From Branchiostoma floridae (lineage: Eukaryota; Chordata; Leptocardii; Amphioxiformes; Branchiostomatidae): a DNA stretch of 64,000 nt. The position numbers and the translations under genes were made by a program. Under the pieces are notes generated by a model. It was not told the origin of the DNA. It did no database searches and saw only the letters and a list, made by a program, of their open reading frames with translations. The stretch lies in the NCBI RefSeq assembly GCF_000003815.2, contig NC_049993.1:8891173-8955172 (forward strand), read 5' to 3'. Positions 26,395 through 38,577 of this stretch are shown here, one piece after another. How positions within the stretch are numbered: position 1 is the first letter of the stretch; the number at the start of each line of letters is the position of its first letter.

Positions 26395-27319
26395 ATTTAC
26401 AGTATGATCTTATCTTGTTAAGTATTATGAGTTGTGGGGGACTTTTTTATGTTCAGCAATCCAAAAACACTTGCTGATCGATATCGCTAAGGAATTAAAT
26501 TAAAAGACTATGTAAAATATGTACCTATCCGTTCAAAGCGTCCAGAAATCTTCTGAATTTCCATTGTCCAAAGATTGTCCTAAGGTGGTTGTAATCTTAT
26601 TTCTGCCAAATGTTCTAGAAACGTCTAAAATACATTTCTCAAGCAAAACTACGGCATCTTTCTCAATCTGGAAAATTTTTGTGTTCATATTCCACAAAAT
26701 TGTCAAGAAATGAAATGTACTCAAGTTTGAACCTTTTAAACTTTTTCACCTGTATTACAGGTCAACTCCTTACCACGAACGAATCGGTGGCCAACGACCC
26801 TGGAGCTATGTATTTATAGAAGACATTTCATTTGATGTAATTCTGCTTTCAACCAATCAAAACCCATTTTGAAAGTAGCAGAACATTCTAACCTACAGAT
26901 TCCTTTATGGCTTCTAGAGATCGGCCCATGTTTGAAATATCACTATTTGTAGTTTTTAAAAGTGAATATGAAAGTCAAAAGGACAAAAAAGTTCTTAAAA
27001 TCTATATTCATCACATATTACATACATATTTCCTGTGTCATAAAACATCTAGTGGAAGTTTGTCATCAGGAACATTTGAGGGCACACCCGTGACCCGTGA
27101 AAAGTTGTTCGGTCCAACTTATATCCAACATGGCCGCTGCCATAGCTAGATACAGTATGGTATCATGTCCTGACGAAAGACTTTTGCTTCTGGAGGATGA
27201 AAGGATTCCCGGTAGGTTTCAGTGAGAAACATTCTAACATCTCTAAGAACTCTATGACAACTGCGATGTGCTGAAACCGTTTCAGTCGCAAAGTTATCCT
27301 CTAAATGTCAGTGCTTGTG

Positions 27320-27338
27320 TGGGAGGGGGGGGGGGGGG
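27320..27338. repeat. G-rich homopolymer run
   Basis: A stretch of G broken by one A (GGGA, then a long G run). It is low-complexity and length-unstable, with possible G-quadruplex potential on the + strand. Confidence 0.85.
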
Positions 27339-30300
27339 CAGTGCATATATGGCGTTTTCAGGATTAAAAAGAAGATGTACATTTACACAGATTGGCATTA
27401 CACTGGATAAGCTAGGAAAATGATCTTCAGTAGATTGCTGGATGATTGTACACGTACCCACAAACACGTTTACTACAACAAATCATGATTGACTGTCTAC
27501 ATGAGAATACGAGAACTATTTCCCATTTTCATTTGGGGAAATATTATTGCACTGTCATCAAGTATATTTGTGATGCTTTTGTCTTTAGAGTGTAGAGATG
27601 CATGTGACGCAAAAAGGTAGTACCATTTTCTGGAATGAAACTCAAGTTTCTAAGGTTGGGAAACATAGAATGTTTCAGTCTGTAGAATTCAACTGTCTCG
27701 TTGTTGTAAAATCTAAAATTCTACTATGAAATGGCGCTCAGTTTACATTCTGTCTAATTCCTGTTATTACAGTATAGGCACATTCGTTTATCGGGGTGGT
27801 GCGGGTTTTTGTTGTGCAATTTGTGGCAGCAAAGTTGAAGTTTAGTGCCGACAGTCCTATGACGTAAACTGTCGTAATTAGAGACTATACTTAGATACAG
27901 GAGTCGATCGGTTTATGATACGTCAGTAATTTTTAAACAGCCATACCAGACTGATCACCTCAATGACGTCTTTTTAACAGTAGGAGGTGAGGGTTTAAAC
28001 AGCTTGATGAATTAACTTGTTGGGTGATCTATGCCATTATTTACATGATTCACGTCATATAATGTTCCTCTGAGAGTGTAACCACTGTTCGCTAGTTTAT
28101 AGCCGGCGGCGACTTGTCGGAGTGTAGGATGCAGGACGTGGTGAATTCGATTTTTCAAGGTTCCAACTGCGTATGCGCAGCGAAATGCGCTATGGGTCAA
28201 AGGTGAACGCTCCTGAGACATCAAGTGGTAATGTCCATACGGTTCCCTATGGTTTTGTAAAAGACCTGTCATTTCTTCGAGCTCATTTTGAACAAAAATC
28301 TGAGTGTAAAGTATGAAATCAAATGTGTTAGGCACCAAAATTCACATCATACGTTTGGTGTCGCTCAAAACACTAAAGTATACACCTATTGACTCCAAGA
28401 AAGTCATTTTAATGGCAGCTAATTTCAGTGAAAGTCACGCGAATCCCTAGCTTAATACGCGATCCCTTGTGACGTATGTCATTAGTTTTCCTAATACTTA
28501 AACCGTGTGTAAGCGCTCCAAGATGAATAAGAGCTCCAATATGCTGTAGAATAGTTTCAATCCTTCAGTACATATTTGATCAAGTTGTTATGTGTATCCC
28601 TTAATAGGACCTTGGCAATAAAAATAAATTGTGTGATTGCGATTGCCGTCCTGAAGAAATTAGGGTGGGTAGGTAGGGATCCTCTATTTTTAGAAGCCTT
28701 ATGCAACAAATACAGCATTATACAGTTTGATAATGTAAAACTGCACCAGGACTTGAACTGATTATGACGATCTGCTGTAACAATATTTTTCTTGTGTTTT
28801 TGGACATATTCCTCGTAGAAATGATGTACTGAGAAATATCCCCCAAGGAACCCATGATATTATTACAGGCAGACAACAATTATTAAATCTTTATTCTCGA
28901 AAACTTCTGAATTCATTTTGAGTCCATGCACGCACGTTTCTGTTTGATCTAAGGATTATTTTCCGAAATGAAAATTGTTATCTTAAGACTCATCATGGAT
29001 TCAGTCAATCTAGGATACACTACGTTTAATGAACCTTTCTTATAATTCCTTCATCATGTTTCAATATTCATATAGCCAATTTGATTTGTGACACTTGTAA
29101 TCCATTTGGTGAAATAACAGTATTCTGTTTTTGTCGACGTCCACAATACCAATGTTTCCTTTTTTTACTGACTAATAAATATCACATTTTTTGTTTGTGG
29201 CACCTTTCAATAAAAGCATTTGCTTAAAGTCTACATACCACAAACCACCTTTTTTCCGTACTATGATATTTTTCTGACAAACGATGATACTTCCACCCAA
29301 ACCTTGAACTCAGAATATTCCTAAAAACATGTTTGAGTCGAGGGCACTGATCTGCACCACGTGATCTGTTTGGTACATCTCTGCTCGCTGGGGGTGAGCA
29401 TGGACGCTCCTGATAGCGCCGTGCTGACAAACTTTAATCCGATTTACAGATATTACCAGGATGACGAACGATCGCGGTGGATAAGGACGATATTGTCTTC
29501 TCAACGATGTCTACCTTTCCTTCAGGCACCTCAGTGTGATAACGTTTTGTAAGATGGCTCGAATATCTTGTTTCACTCCTTCTGTGCTGTGTCGAAGTTT
29601 GATACCTTATATCAAAATAAAGCTCACCGCAGCCAAAGGTTTTATCTGTCTCGGCCCCCGTCTCGGTTTGATAAAAGTTCGTTAATTTCATGTCTAAATG
29701 AGATTACTTAAACACACTTAAATAACATGACTTTCTGACTAGCAGATCACATGATATTTGTGTTCCAATCAAACACCAATCATAATTACTCTATACACAT
29801 GACAGTAATGAAACACCGTTTTCTCATCAACCTCGGCTCAGGTTAGGGCTACCACGGCACTCGTGAAGTACGTGCTTTAAAATCAATACTTTCAAGCTTC
29901 CAGGGGGTAAATCATCACCAAAGCTAACAGTTAATTTGTCAGCCATGTCTTCCTCTAGGCGTAGGGTCTCAATCTTCAACCTCCAAAATGCGGCATGGCC
30001 AGGGGAGAACGGACAAAGGTCCTCATCAATTCCTTCGTTTGTGTGTTTAAGAGAAATAGTAAGGGCCCGTCCGTGATAGTGTGACATTGTTGAAACTTAA
30101 TATTACATCCCCGTGCCGTTGTCTTGGCAAACATCCAATATGTGTTCGTTTAAACTACGTAAATCCCCAAAAGATATTGCCTCCGAGACCAGATGTCGTC
30201 AGTTTACGTACATCACACGGTGTAATACACGCCAACGCACGTGGCGAGCATGTAATTCACTACGGGATAGAGCCGGCTTAACACACCTTTTAGACTAGAT

Positions 30301-32062
30301 TAGGGTTTGTTATTTGAACGGAAAAACACAAGAGCTTAAAAGCACGTAAACTAATGAATCGACGATGTCATACCTCCGTGAAAAACTTTTTTTTTCAATC
30401 TCTTAATGTCCTAGCCCCGGCTACCACAGGTCCGGAACTGGATCTTAGGACATTCAACTAATAATATCAGTAGCACGAGAGCGTTTGATTAGAAACTATA
30501 TCTTTTATCTTATCTACCCTCATAAAAGAAGAGTCACTGGGTTGAAAGCTCCTAGTATTCTGCACAGTTAGTGAACGTCTGTAATATGCTTTTTTTTCTA
30601 AAAGGGTCACGTACTTATTTAATATCACAATGTCTAAGTCAGTAAAGTATATTTGCAAGCAGTTTACAAAAGGCTGAGAAGACTTAAGTTGAGCCGGTGC
30701 CAGATTTTCACTCAACCCGTACTTACTTAACAAGCTTTCTGCACAGCCAGAGACTACTAAGCATTAGGAGCTAGCTATCAGTACTGTACAGAGGGCTGCG
30801 ACACATCCTTGCCAAAACACTCTATAAAGCTGCTTATCGCAATCCTTTCTGAATTGTCTGCATGCAGTTTGCGTTTTCAGTGTGATAAACCGTGAAAGGA
30901 ACTATTGACGAGCGAGTCACGGAGTGTATTGTCCATCTCCAGCTTGTAAGATAATATGCGCTACTTGACGATCACGTATTACTCAATGCTGCTGCTTTGT
31001 CGGTCGGTTTACTGTGTCATAACAGTTTCATCTTTTACGCCGACTCGTTAAATAGAAACGATGATTATGCTCTTTACTTAACGTGTGATAGTCTGCTTTC
31101 ACGTTCCTGTGCCACATTGACCCAAACAACGTTACAACCATTAAAGTTTTAACATCTGGCACATCATTGTCCTATATATATGAGTACAGCACATTTGCAT
31201 ACCAATTACTAATGCCCAAATGCGTCATGACCATTTTAAGTTGCATGCAATAAATTCCATGAAGGTGTTATAGCTGTTTTAAGTGTGCTAACAATTCCTC
31301 TAAATGGCTGTAACACCCTTCTAATTTGCGTCAGCAATCTACAATTCCAATATATGGAAGAACTTAGTCATAGATTGTACTATGGCTGTCCTGTTTTGGC
31401 CATAAGAGGCAATGCGTGTGGAAAAGTCCTTATTCTGGGAATATTGTAGGAATCCCTACATAGTGTAAATCATGACGGTACGTGACATGATTCTGTTTGG
31501 TGTCTTAAACGTTATCTTGCCGTACTGGTACACGTGCTCAAACCTAATGCAATAAGTTTTTGCATTTTTACCAATAAGTGGCATATTTCTTTACTATAAG
31601 TGGCAAATTCATTAAACCTTGTCTGGAACAACTCCTTTCAATACAACCCTGCTTCGCACTGAATCATGGGATACGACCGTAAAGCTGTCACTAGCGAGAC
31701 TACCAAACACTAGAGGTAAAATACCCGGCTGTAATGAGCCGTCTGGCACAGACGTGAGTCCGACTCGGAGGATTCCGGCCGACAGATTGAAGCATCAGGT
31801 GATTAATTTCCTTGGGTCGATCGTTTCATTATCGGACGATAAATTCCAAGGTGCAGTAGAACCGAATCTTGGATTATTGGTGCGCGAACCACGGAAAACA
31901 TATCATGGCTGAGTACACGGTGCCCTCTGGTCCCTAGTTGGGGTGTGGTGGCTTAGGTAACTTTTAAGATCAAGAAAAGATACCTTTACTTTAGTACACT
32001 TTAAATTGTTCCTAAAGGAGCTGTAAACATCTTAGTTGTAGAATTTACGACTACTTTAATCC

Positions 32063-32195
32063 TATATAGATTACTTAGTTATATCTTCAAATCTTTAAGT
32101 CTCATTTACAAGTATCAAACGCTTATACACTGTATAGATCATTTAGTTATCTTTAAATCTTTAAGTCTCATTTACAAGTACTAAACGCATAAATA
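32063..32195. repeat. Two-copy tandem duplication, period about 66 bp
   Basis: Two adjacent units share ATCTTTAAGTCTCATTTACA followed by AGTA-TAAACGC-type sequence, with TATAGAT and TTTAGTTAT upstream in each. The offset between matching words is 66 bases. The unit is AT-rich and non-coding. Confidence 0.85.
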
Positions 32196-32219
32196 TCTGA
32201 ATTAGTACAATATTAGAGT

Positions 32220-34457
32220 GGAGAAACTTAGTGAATTCCGGCGGGGTTGTGAAGGAAAACATTGTGGTTATCTGGCCATCAAGGATGCCCGGGATGTCAC
32301 GGTGTGCATACTAATGAGGCAGTGGTCTTGCTTGTTTTGTGTATCGGTCATCTCAGACCCGGTCAAGTGAGGTGGATCGATATGTTTTACCCCAGACGGA
32401 CCTCCCGGACATTTGTTAATGGGAAGTGGTAAATTGTCTTCACGGCTAAAAACAAGGACTCAATTTTGGCTGTCGGCTGTTTTTTTAAAGCTAGCTCGTT
32501 AGATTATCTTTCAATTTATCTTTATCTATATATCAGAGTTTTGCAGACTATTTATTACAGTAATATAATCATGGAAACGTAGGTTTGAGGCAGATTTCTG
32601 ATGAGGCACGACGTAATGTGAATGATACAATCCACGGAAGTGGGAATACTATTTTGGAAGGGAAACGGAGCATTATGTAATTCGAATGGAATTCCAAATC
32701 CTATGTCCCCGCAACTTTCGTAGATGGTACATCCCATTGTTAGTCTTGATATTGAGTGGTGTTCCTGCGCGCACGCCACTGCGCATGCGGGTCTCCATTA
32801 ACATCTATGTATCAGCGGGCACGTCTGGAGATCGAAAAACACATAATCTGTAATTAGAAGACTTTGAGGGGGAAACCTGGGGCAAAACGGAGGCGGGTGA
32901 TCGAACGAGGGGCCCTGGAGTGTCGGTAGAGAATGGCACAGTCGCCCTGGGGTGCTACTCCTCACCCGAAATGAGGTAGGAGGAAATAATTACAATATTG
33001 ATTATGGTCCTGCAGGTGCGAAACTACCACAAATCCTTCAATTACGTGCGGGCCTTCTCATTCGTCCGCTGTATGAAATATTAAAGAGTTAGTGTAGAGC
33101 CGGCTAACGATTTTTTTCCCTCTGCACGTCTCTCATGAAGGGTAATTTCTTGGTCCTCCTGCCCCCTCTTGTTTTGTTTCGCTGGAAGTATTCATTACGG
33201 AGTGATTGCCGGAGAGGCAATCAGAATCCCGCGGAGTTTAAGAGCGGGGCTCTTCCCACCAGACCCTGTGACGCGCCCGAAAAACATCGTTTACCACAGG
33301 CTGATTAATAAATCGAAAGGCCGCATTTTGCATGCACAACACTCGCTAAGCAGCTGGAGCGAAGGCCAGTCTGCAGAGTTCAAAATCACGGAGAAATTAC
33401 CAGCCACATTAAGGCAAATTAAATATTGAAGTTCCTCCACGGGTAAGTTACGCGACGGACTCATTACGTATTCCGCGGACACGCCTGGCGACCCTCTGAC
33501 AGACGCTACTGGGGGCGCCGTTGGCTCTTAGCTCTCCCGGCGCTACGGAACACACACAGTGGTAGTGCGGAGCTCCCCTCTTCTTAAACTCTCTTACCAA
33601 GGGACCCATGCGTCACCGACGGATTACGACAGAGCAGTTCCACCGAGGCTCCCATGCCAGCACGGTAAGTGTGTAAGGATGGGGAGTAGTGATGGCAGTT
33701 ATACAACAGCCGGTGGTTGGTCTATTGGAATGTGCCCCCGCTATAGCATCAGTCCCCCCGCCTAACACATAACACAGACTGACGCCGGCTTAGGTAGAAC
33801 GCAAATCCTCGGCCTACGACCACTGCTCGGCCTGGCGTTTGACCGGAACGTTAAATCGCAGCGATAAAGGTGACTAATGCTCACTACGAGGACTACGCTT
33901 TTGGGCCCCCGGGGGCGATTTCAAACTCGCCCCGCCGATTTAGCGATTGAGAAACAGCAAAGCCGGATGTCTGACTAATACGACACTTACGAAAATGCCT
34001 TTCGCGAGCGTTTTGCGCAAATGGAAGCGATGTTCCCCTTGGATTGATCGCTCTTACCTGCACTTGAACAGGATTTCACAACTTGTTCAAACCCGATAAG
34101 AGAAAACGGCTCTTAGCTGAGGCGTTTGATTCCGCCGGCGCTATCTCCGTCCTCGCACCATGCCCCCAATTACAGGGAAATAGTTATTTAAATCTTCCCC
34201 AGGTTCTGGAGGCTACACCGGTGGGGTGCGTGGGTTTGGGTATCGATCGGGACCAACTCCGATTTTTTTTAGGTATGTCAGTTGAATTGATGAGCAGAGT
34301 TGATGCCGTGGCCTGTGTGCGCGATGTGCAGTACACTATGGCGGCGCTACAGCACCGTTCAACGCTGCCTTTATAGGAACTACCTCAACATCTTTGGAAG
34401 CTATCCATAACATGTTTTTCTCAACAACTAAAGTAGAGAGCAAACATCTTTGCATGG
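32220..34457. other. GC-richer, ORF-poor block, candidate cis-regulatory DNA
   Basis: Base composition rises clearly compared with the flanks, yet there is no convincing splice-bounded coding frame. The 33160-33460 part has dense motif-like words (TTACCACAG, CTGATTAATAA, TTTGCATGCA, GCAGCTG) typical of developmental enhancers, but motif hits alone are weak evidence. A good donor (CACG then GTAAGTG) at about 33664 follows a GC-rich stretch and could end a non-coding exon. Which gene this would serve cannot be told. Confidence 0.3.
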
Positions 34458-34459
34458 TG

Positions 34460-34473
34460 TATATATATATATA

Positions 34474-34506
<33 letters not shown>
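34460..34506. repeat. Compound microsatellite (AT)n then (GATT)n
   Basis: About eight AT units run directly into about eight TTGA/GATT units. It is a typical length-variable compound simple repeat with no coding context. Confidence 0.95.
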
Positions 34507-34508
<2 letters not shown>

Positions 34509-34792
34509 GTTGTGGAACAAAATTAAAAGAAAAGATATCACCGCACTCTATTTAAACTTTAACCATTTAAAAATTCTGCAAATGACATGTCGACAACACA
34601 GTTTCAGGTTGTATGTACGAATGATGAGTAGTCTATTGTCGTCAATACTATAAGGAAGTATTGTTGGCGCCTTTGTTGTGCTATTGACGGATACGAACAC
34701 CCTCCCTGGGTTAAGGACAACGTCATAGCGTAATTGGCGGAGCAGACTTCAGCACAGAGAGCGAGCTCGCTCAATCATTAATAAACTCCTTC

Positions 34793-35014
34793 TATATAAT
34801 GTCAGAAATCGATAGTCATAGCGAACGGCCGTAATGGAAGAACGGGGCGGGCGGACAGTGACAAATCTGCTGTGAGGCCCGTCTCTTTTTCACGGGGTCG
34901 GCTCGTTCTGGGGAGAGTGGGAGATTAAGAGCAGCACCTGCACACACAGGTGTTTTACCCTCAAGCCGCTCGCAGGGTCCCCGCCTCGCTGATGCCCGCA
35001 GAAGATTTGCGTAG
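34793..35014 (+). promoter_or_regulatory. Candidate promoter and first non-coding exon
   Basis: TATATAA at 34793 precedes a CpG-rich stretch with a GC-box (GGGGCGGGCGG, 34844-34854). The stretch ends at a splice-donor-like GCGTAG then GTGAGG (donor after 35014). No long coding frame fits on the + strand. Together with the exon-like segment at 35135 it resembles the 5' untranslated region of a + strand gene. The IgSF gene, whose coding start exon has a splice acceptor in front of it at 50672, must have its transcription start somewhere upstream, so this is a possible source. This is inference from composition and motifs only. Confidence 0.25.
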
Positions 35015-35134
35015 GTGAGGACCATACGTACGTGTAGCTGTTGAGACTGATCGCACAGTGCCGTATCTCTGTACCATCGGCTGTGCTGGTGTAGGGTCTG
35101 TAAGTCTGACGTGTGTTATCTATCCGTGCTGCAG

Positions 35135-35224
35135 GCGGTGGGCTGACGGGAACAGGCGGGGGAGGTCGGCTCTGGCACCGAGGACCTTGCCAGACTGGAG
35201 GCGAGGACTTATCATAGCAGCCAG
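35135..35224 (+). other. Candidate non-coding (5' UTR) exon
   Basis: A strong acceptor (TATCTATCCGTGCTGCAG) and a good donor (CAGCCAG then GTGGGT) enclose 90 GC-rich bases. The + frames carry no ATG-led frame of note. If spliced, it would sit between the promoter candidate at 34793 and the coding start exon at 50673, across a 15.4-kb intron. Chance splice-like borders in GC-rich DNA are common, so support is modest. Confidence 0.25.
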
Positions 35225-37597
35225 GTGGGTAACGTGGGTGTTGTTTGTACCTAAGGCTACGGTTGACAAGGATATACCTCATGAGAAAAACCCCTGCTTT
35301 GCTTTGCTGTGTGTACGATTCGTGTATGCAGAGTTCGGTTGGTCAGTTTGCCGCTATTATTACTGAGGTCGTATTGGTTAATGCCTTGCACCGTATATGA
35401 GGCGTGTGATTATTTAATCTACATGTTCTTTGTCCGTCCGGAAAATAATTCAAATTCTCTACCATGTACCAGCGGCTTTCGTTAGGAAAAACCCAAGCGG
35501 AGATATTGATATACTTTGTGATGACGAATATAAGCACCCTCCCCCTTATCCTTGACGCAACATTCCCTGATGTTTTACATATTGCTAATTTGCGCCCGTT
35601 ACAACAATACACTGTGTACAATGGTTGAAACTAAGCTTCAGAGATCATATTCTGTGCGATATTAGCTTCTGAGGCTGGAGTCAGTAACACAATTGCTCCA
35701 GCGGGGTGCATAACTGCATCGCACCTGCTTAGCACATGAATTGCATATTGAGCTGAGCTACAATCAATGGGACGAACGAAAATCGTAAACCTTGCCCCCC
35801 CTCCCCATTCAGTATGGATATTGGTGAATTCGGCCTGGATAGCTGTGTGGCGACGTAATTAAATTTGTTATTTATATGAAATTACATCATTTGATGAATA
35901 TTAGGGGACAGGGGACATACGTATTAAAAAAAATGGTGGTTATATTTTATTTCTGGCAAAATACGTATTTGGGTTCTGGACGCGTCGATGTTACACAGTA
36001 GCATCTAAATGGTGAATATGGTAAAAAGGGTACATCTAAATGGTGAATATGGCCACAGATTTGACAACAATAACAATTAAATTTATTGTATTACATAACT
36101 ATTCAGCTGGTAGTCCATGAGCACTTTGCGCATGTCTGACACAACAATGGTCAGGGGTGTTTGCCTCAATTTTGCCAGTGACACCGCCTAAAATTGCCTC
36201 ACTAGATGCCACTGCGTCATGAAAATGTTCTCACATCTGGCTACAAAATAAGCCCCGCTCCTCAGCTATGCCATCATCGCCACTGTGACGTAACCACCCC
36301 TCTGTCGTGTCGACCTGCCCGCAGCACAAACTTGTTAGCCCAAACTCAGGGTCAGCTGCTGGCGGTAATGAAGGGCTTTTCAAACGTCGGGCTGCATAAT
36401 GCAGAACCAGAGACGCAATACGAGCCCCGTAATCTCGGCTATGCCTCTCTGCCACTCCTCGTATTTCACCTGCAATATCGAGCGGGAAAGAGAGGATCTT
36501 CTGCCATCACCACAGCATTAAGGCTCGGCCTGGGTCTGCCCATTGTGGCATCATTAAGGGATGAAAACTCCGTTCACCACTTCTTAAGAATTAGGAAAGG
36601 GATAAAGCTGAAGATGATAGCAATGTCTTGGATGTCAGAGTTGGATCCAGGTGTGACTATGTCATACCCTTAAGGTACCTGAGGCTGAGGGTCTGTAGAC
36701 CGGTCGATGAACTTGAGCAAGTTCTAAACAAGCCGGTTGATAGACCTTTTATCGACCGTCTGACTGGCTTATAGACTGCCTCTTGTGTGTAAAAACGGCT
36801 TGTAGACCTGACATATACGCTTGTCCACCGGCCCATGCACAGTTGAGGACCAGGGCCACTTCTTCCCATTACATAGGCTTAGTGTTTAGTACTAATATGT
36901 ACAGCTGTACTGGTGTGAGCTGGAATCAAGAAAGAGATACGAGTAGAAGGATATTACCCACAATTTGCAGCGCACTGTATAAGGTAATTGTCTGCTACTG
37001 TATTGGGAGGAGTATGATGCTCAAGCTGAGGACCAAATCATTCATGAAGCTGAAGTGGCCTGAATCACTATTTGCCCTTCAAAAGACGCAGACTAGACGT
37101 TAATAAGTAAACTTCCTTTTATCTCAGAGTGTGAGGGCAGGGAATGTTAACTGTCTGGGACAACATGCAAAAGATACAGATTTTGTTTCCCCCTTCAATG
37201 ACGTAGTGTCATAAAACCTAGCTAGGTCCTCTTTATACTAACGTCCCACAAAATGTTGTATTACTATACAATAATCAAATCGTCATCTTGAAACTACCAG
37301 TGTCCTAATGCAATTCAGGTTTACCTTGTATAACTGTGTTTGTTGTATCACTTCCACTTAATCTAATTTTTTCAGGACAATGATCGGAAAATCAATCAAA
37401 GAACTGTACCTACATGTAGAATGTTTCAATCTATAATCTGGAATATTCTAGGTTGAAGAACATTTCTTAACTTAAACTTCAAATACCAGTGCTGTACGTA
37501 TAATTTATTCCTACTCGTAACCTAGGTCTTGCCATTGACGGGCAGTTTGCTCTCTTGAAGAAGTTTCCGCCTTCTGCAGATGATACACAAAGCGTAA

Positions 37598-37903
37598 AGG
37601 TGGTATCTAACTACACCTGGGGCACCGGTGCGGCACTGCGGGGTTCGTTCACTGCGGCACTGCTGTGGCTGTGTGTGTATTTTCACCGATTTCTTAAAAC
37701 TCAGATATTGCGTAGTGCGTAAAAGTATGACTTAGACAACAAAATACACAAAACCCATGAAAATTCGTTGTTTATCTCTGAAAATCCGTTACCCTGGATA
37801 AATATGACAGAAATAAAATAAAACAAAACATGAAAATCCTTTGAGTAATCTTTCGAACCCCACAGTGCCGCACCGGTGCCCCAAGTGCAGCGAGACACCA
37901 CCT
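37598..37903. mobile_element. PIF/Harbinger-like MITE
   Basis: The 50-base ends, 37598-37647 and 37854-37903, are inverted copies of each other, matching at 44 of 50 positions. They begin AGGTGGTRTCT and include GGGGCACCGGTGCGGCACTG. A TAA trinucleotide flanks both sides (37595-37597 and 37904-37906), which fits the 3-bp TWA target duplication of PIF/Harbinger elements. The 206-base centre is AT-rich without coding capacity. The superfamily call rests on the target site only. Confidence 0.8.
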
Positions 37904-38277
37904 TAAGAGCGCGCAGTAATCAGCTGTCAGTGCGTAAACGACAGTAAGCCTCGTCAGCACTCTGCACCCTCCTTTAAGCAGAACGCTTAATCCCGGGAAT
38001 TTGCTTGACTAGTCTTGTGGCAAACTCTCCTGACTAATTTATGAATATGCAACTCTGCTGACTGGAGCTAAGTTTGACGTACTTCGATTCAACTCATCTT
38101 GTTTGAGCTTCCAGACACTTAAATCCTTCATTGTCTGTAGCACACACCTCTTAATTATATTTCATTTGGAAATAGAAAGTCTAGGATAGCGATTCTGCAT
38201 ACGTGCTAATTTTGCCCTTTGCACGTCGGCAAGTTCGTCGTTAGTCATTTTAATGGCCATGCCTCTCATTGAGGTAT

Positions 38278-38577
38278 TAAAAGGTATTGTGAAGGTAGCC
38301 CCATATGTTTTATGAGGTCGTAGGGGCATTGGGTTGTTATCCACTGTGTCTAGGGCACAAATTGAGAGGCGAAGCCGCCCCCTTCCCATTTACCTCCCCA
38401 ACTGAAGTCAATTATGTAAACACCTGAGTGGAGTGGGGAAAGTGATGTTAAGTGTCTTTCTAGAAAAAAAAAGTGTCTCTCTATTGGGCGCACGATCGGT
38501 AGTATGGCGGGATTCGAACCCACGACCTCTGGATTCTGAGCCATACACCCAGCAGTTATACCCCACACGGCCTGGTG
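38278..38577 (-). mobile_element. tRNA-derived SINE, nearly full length
   Basis: Read on the - strand, the element starts CACCAGGCCGTGTGG and has a degenerate A-box region. A clear Pol III B-box follows (GTGGGTTCGAATCCCGCC, + strand about 38508-38525). Then come CACTCCACTCAGGTGT, TTGGGGAGGTAAATGG, CCCTAGACACAGTGGATAAC and an end near ATGGGGCTACC. This order, with the CCCCTACG and ATGGGGCTACC 3' part, is what I remember of the amphioxus tRNA-derived SINE. It is therefore the main support for a lancelet source. The tRNA-like head lacks a foldable complete cloverleaf, so it is not a tRNA gene. Confidence 0.8.

Larger units (their letters stand above)
26403..32219. other. AT-rich non-coding stretch
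   Basis: No exon, RNA gene or classifiable transposon is supported. It contains a G-run at 27320 and a diverged tandem duplication at 32063. Open frames are short on both strands and show no domain signatures. Confidence 0.5.

Noticed and set aside
36206-36673. 155-codon + frame
   Set aside because: No domain and no splice-consistent borders. The region is GC-richer and may be regulatory instead.
38508-38577. tRNA gene on the - strand
   Set aside because: A B-box is present, but a full cloverleaf and a proper A-box are missing and SINE sequence follows directly.
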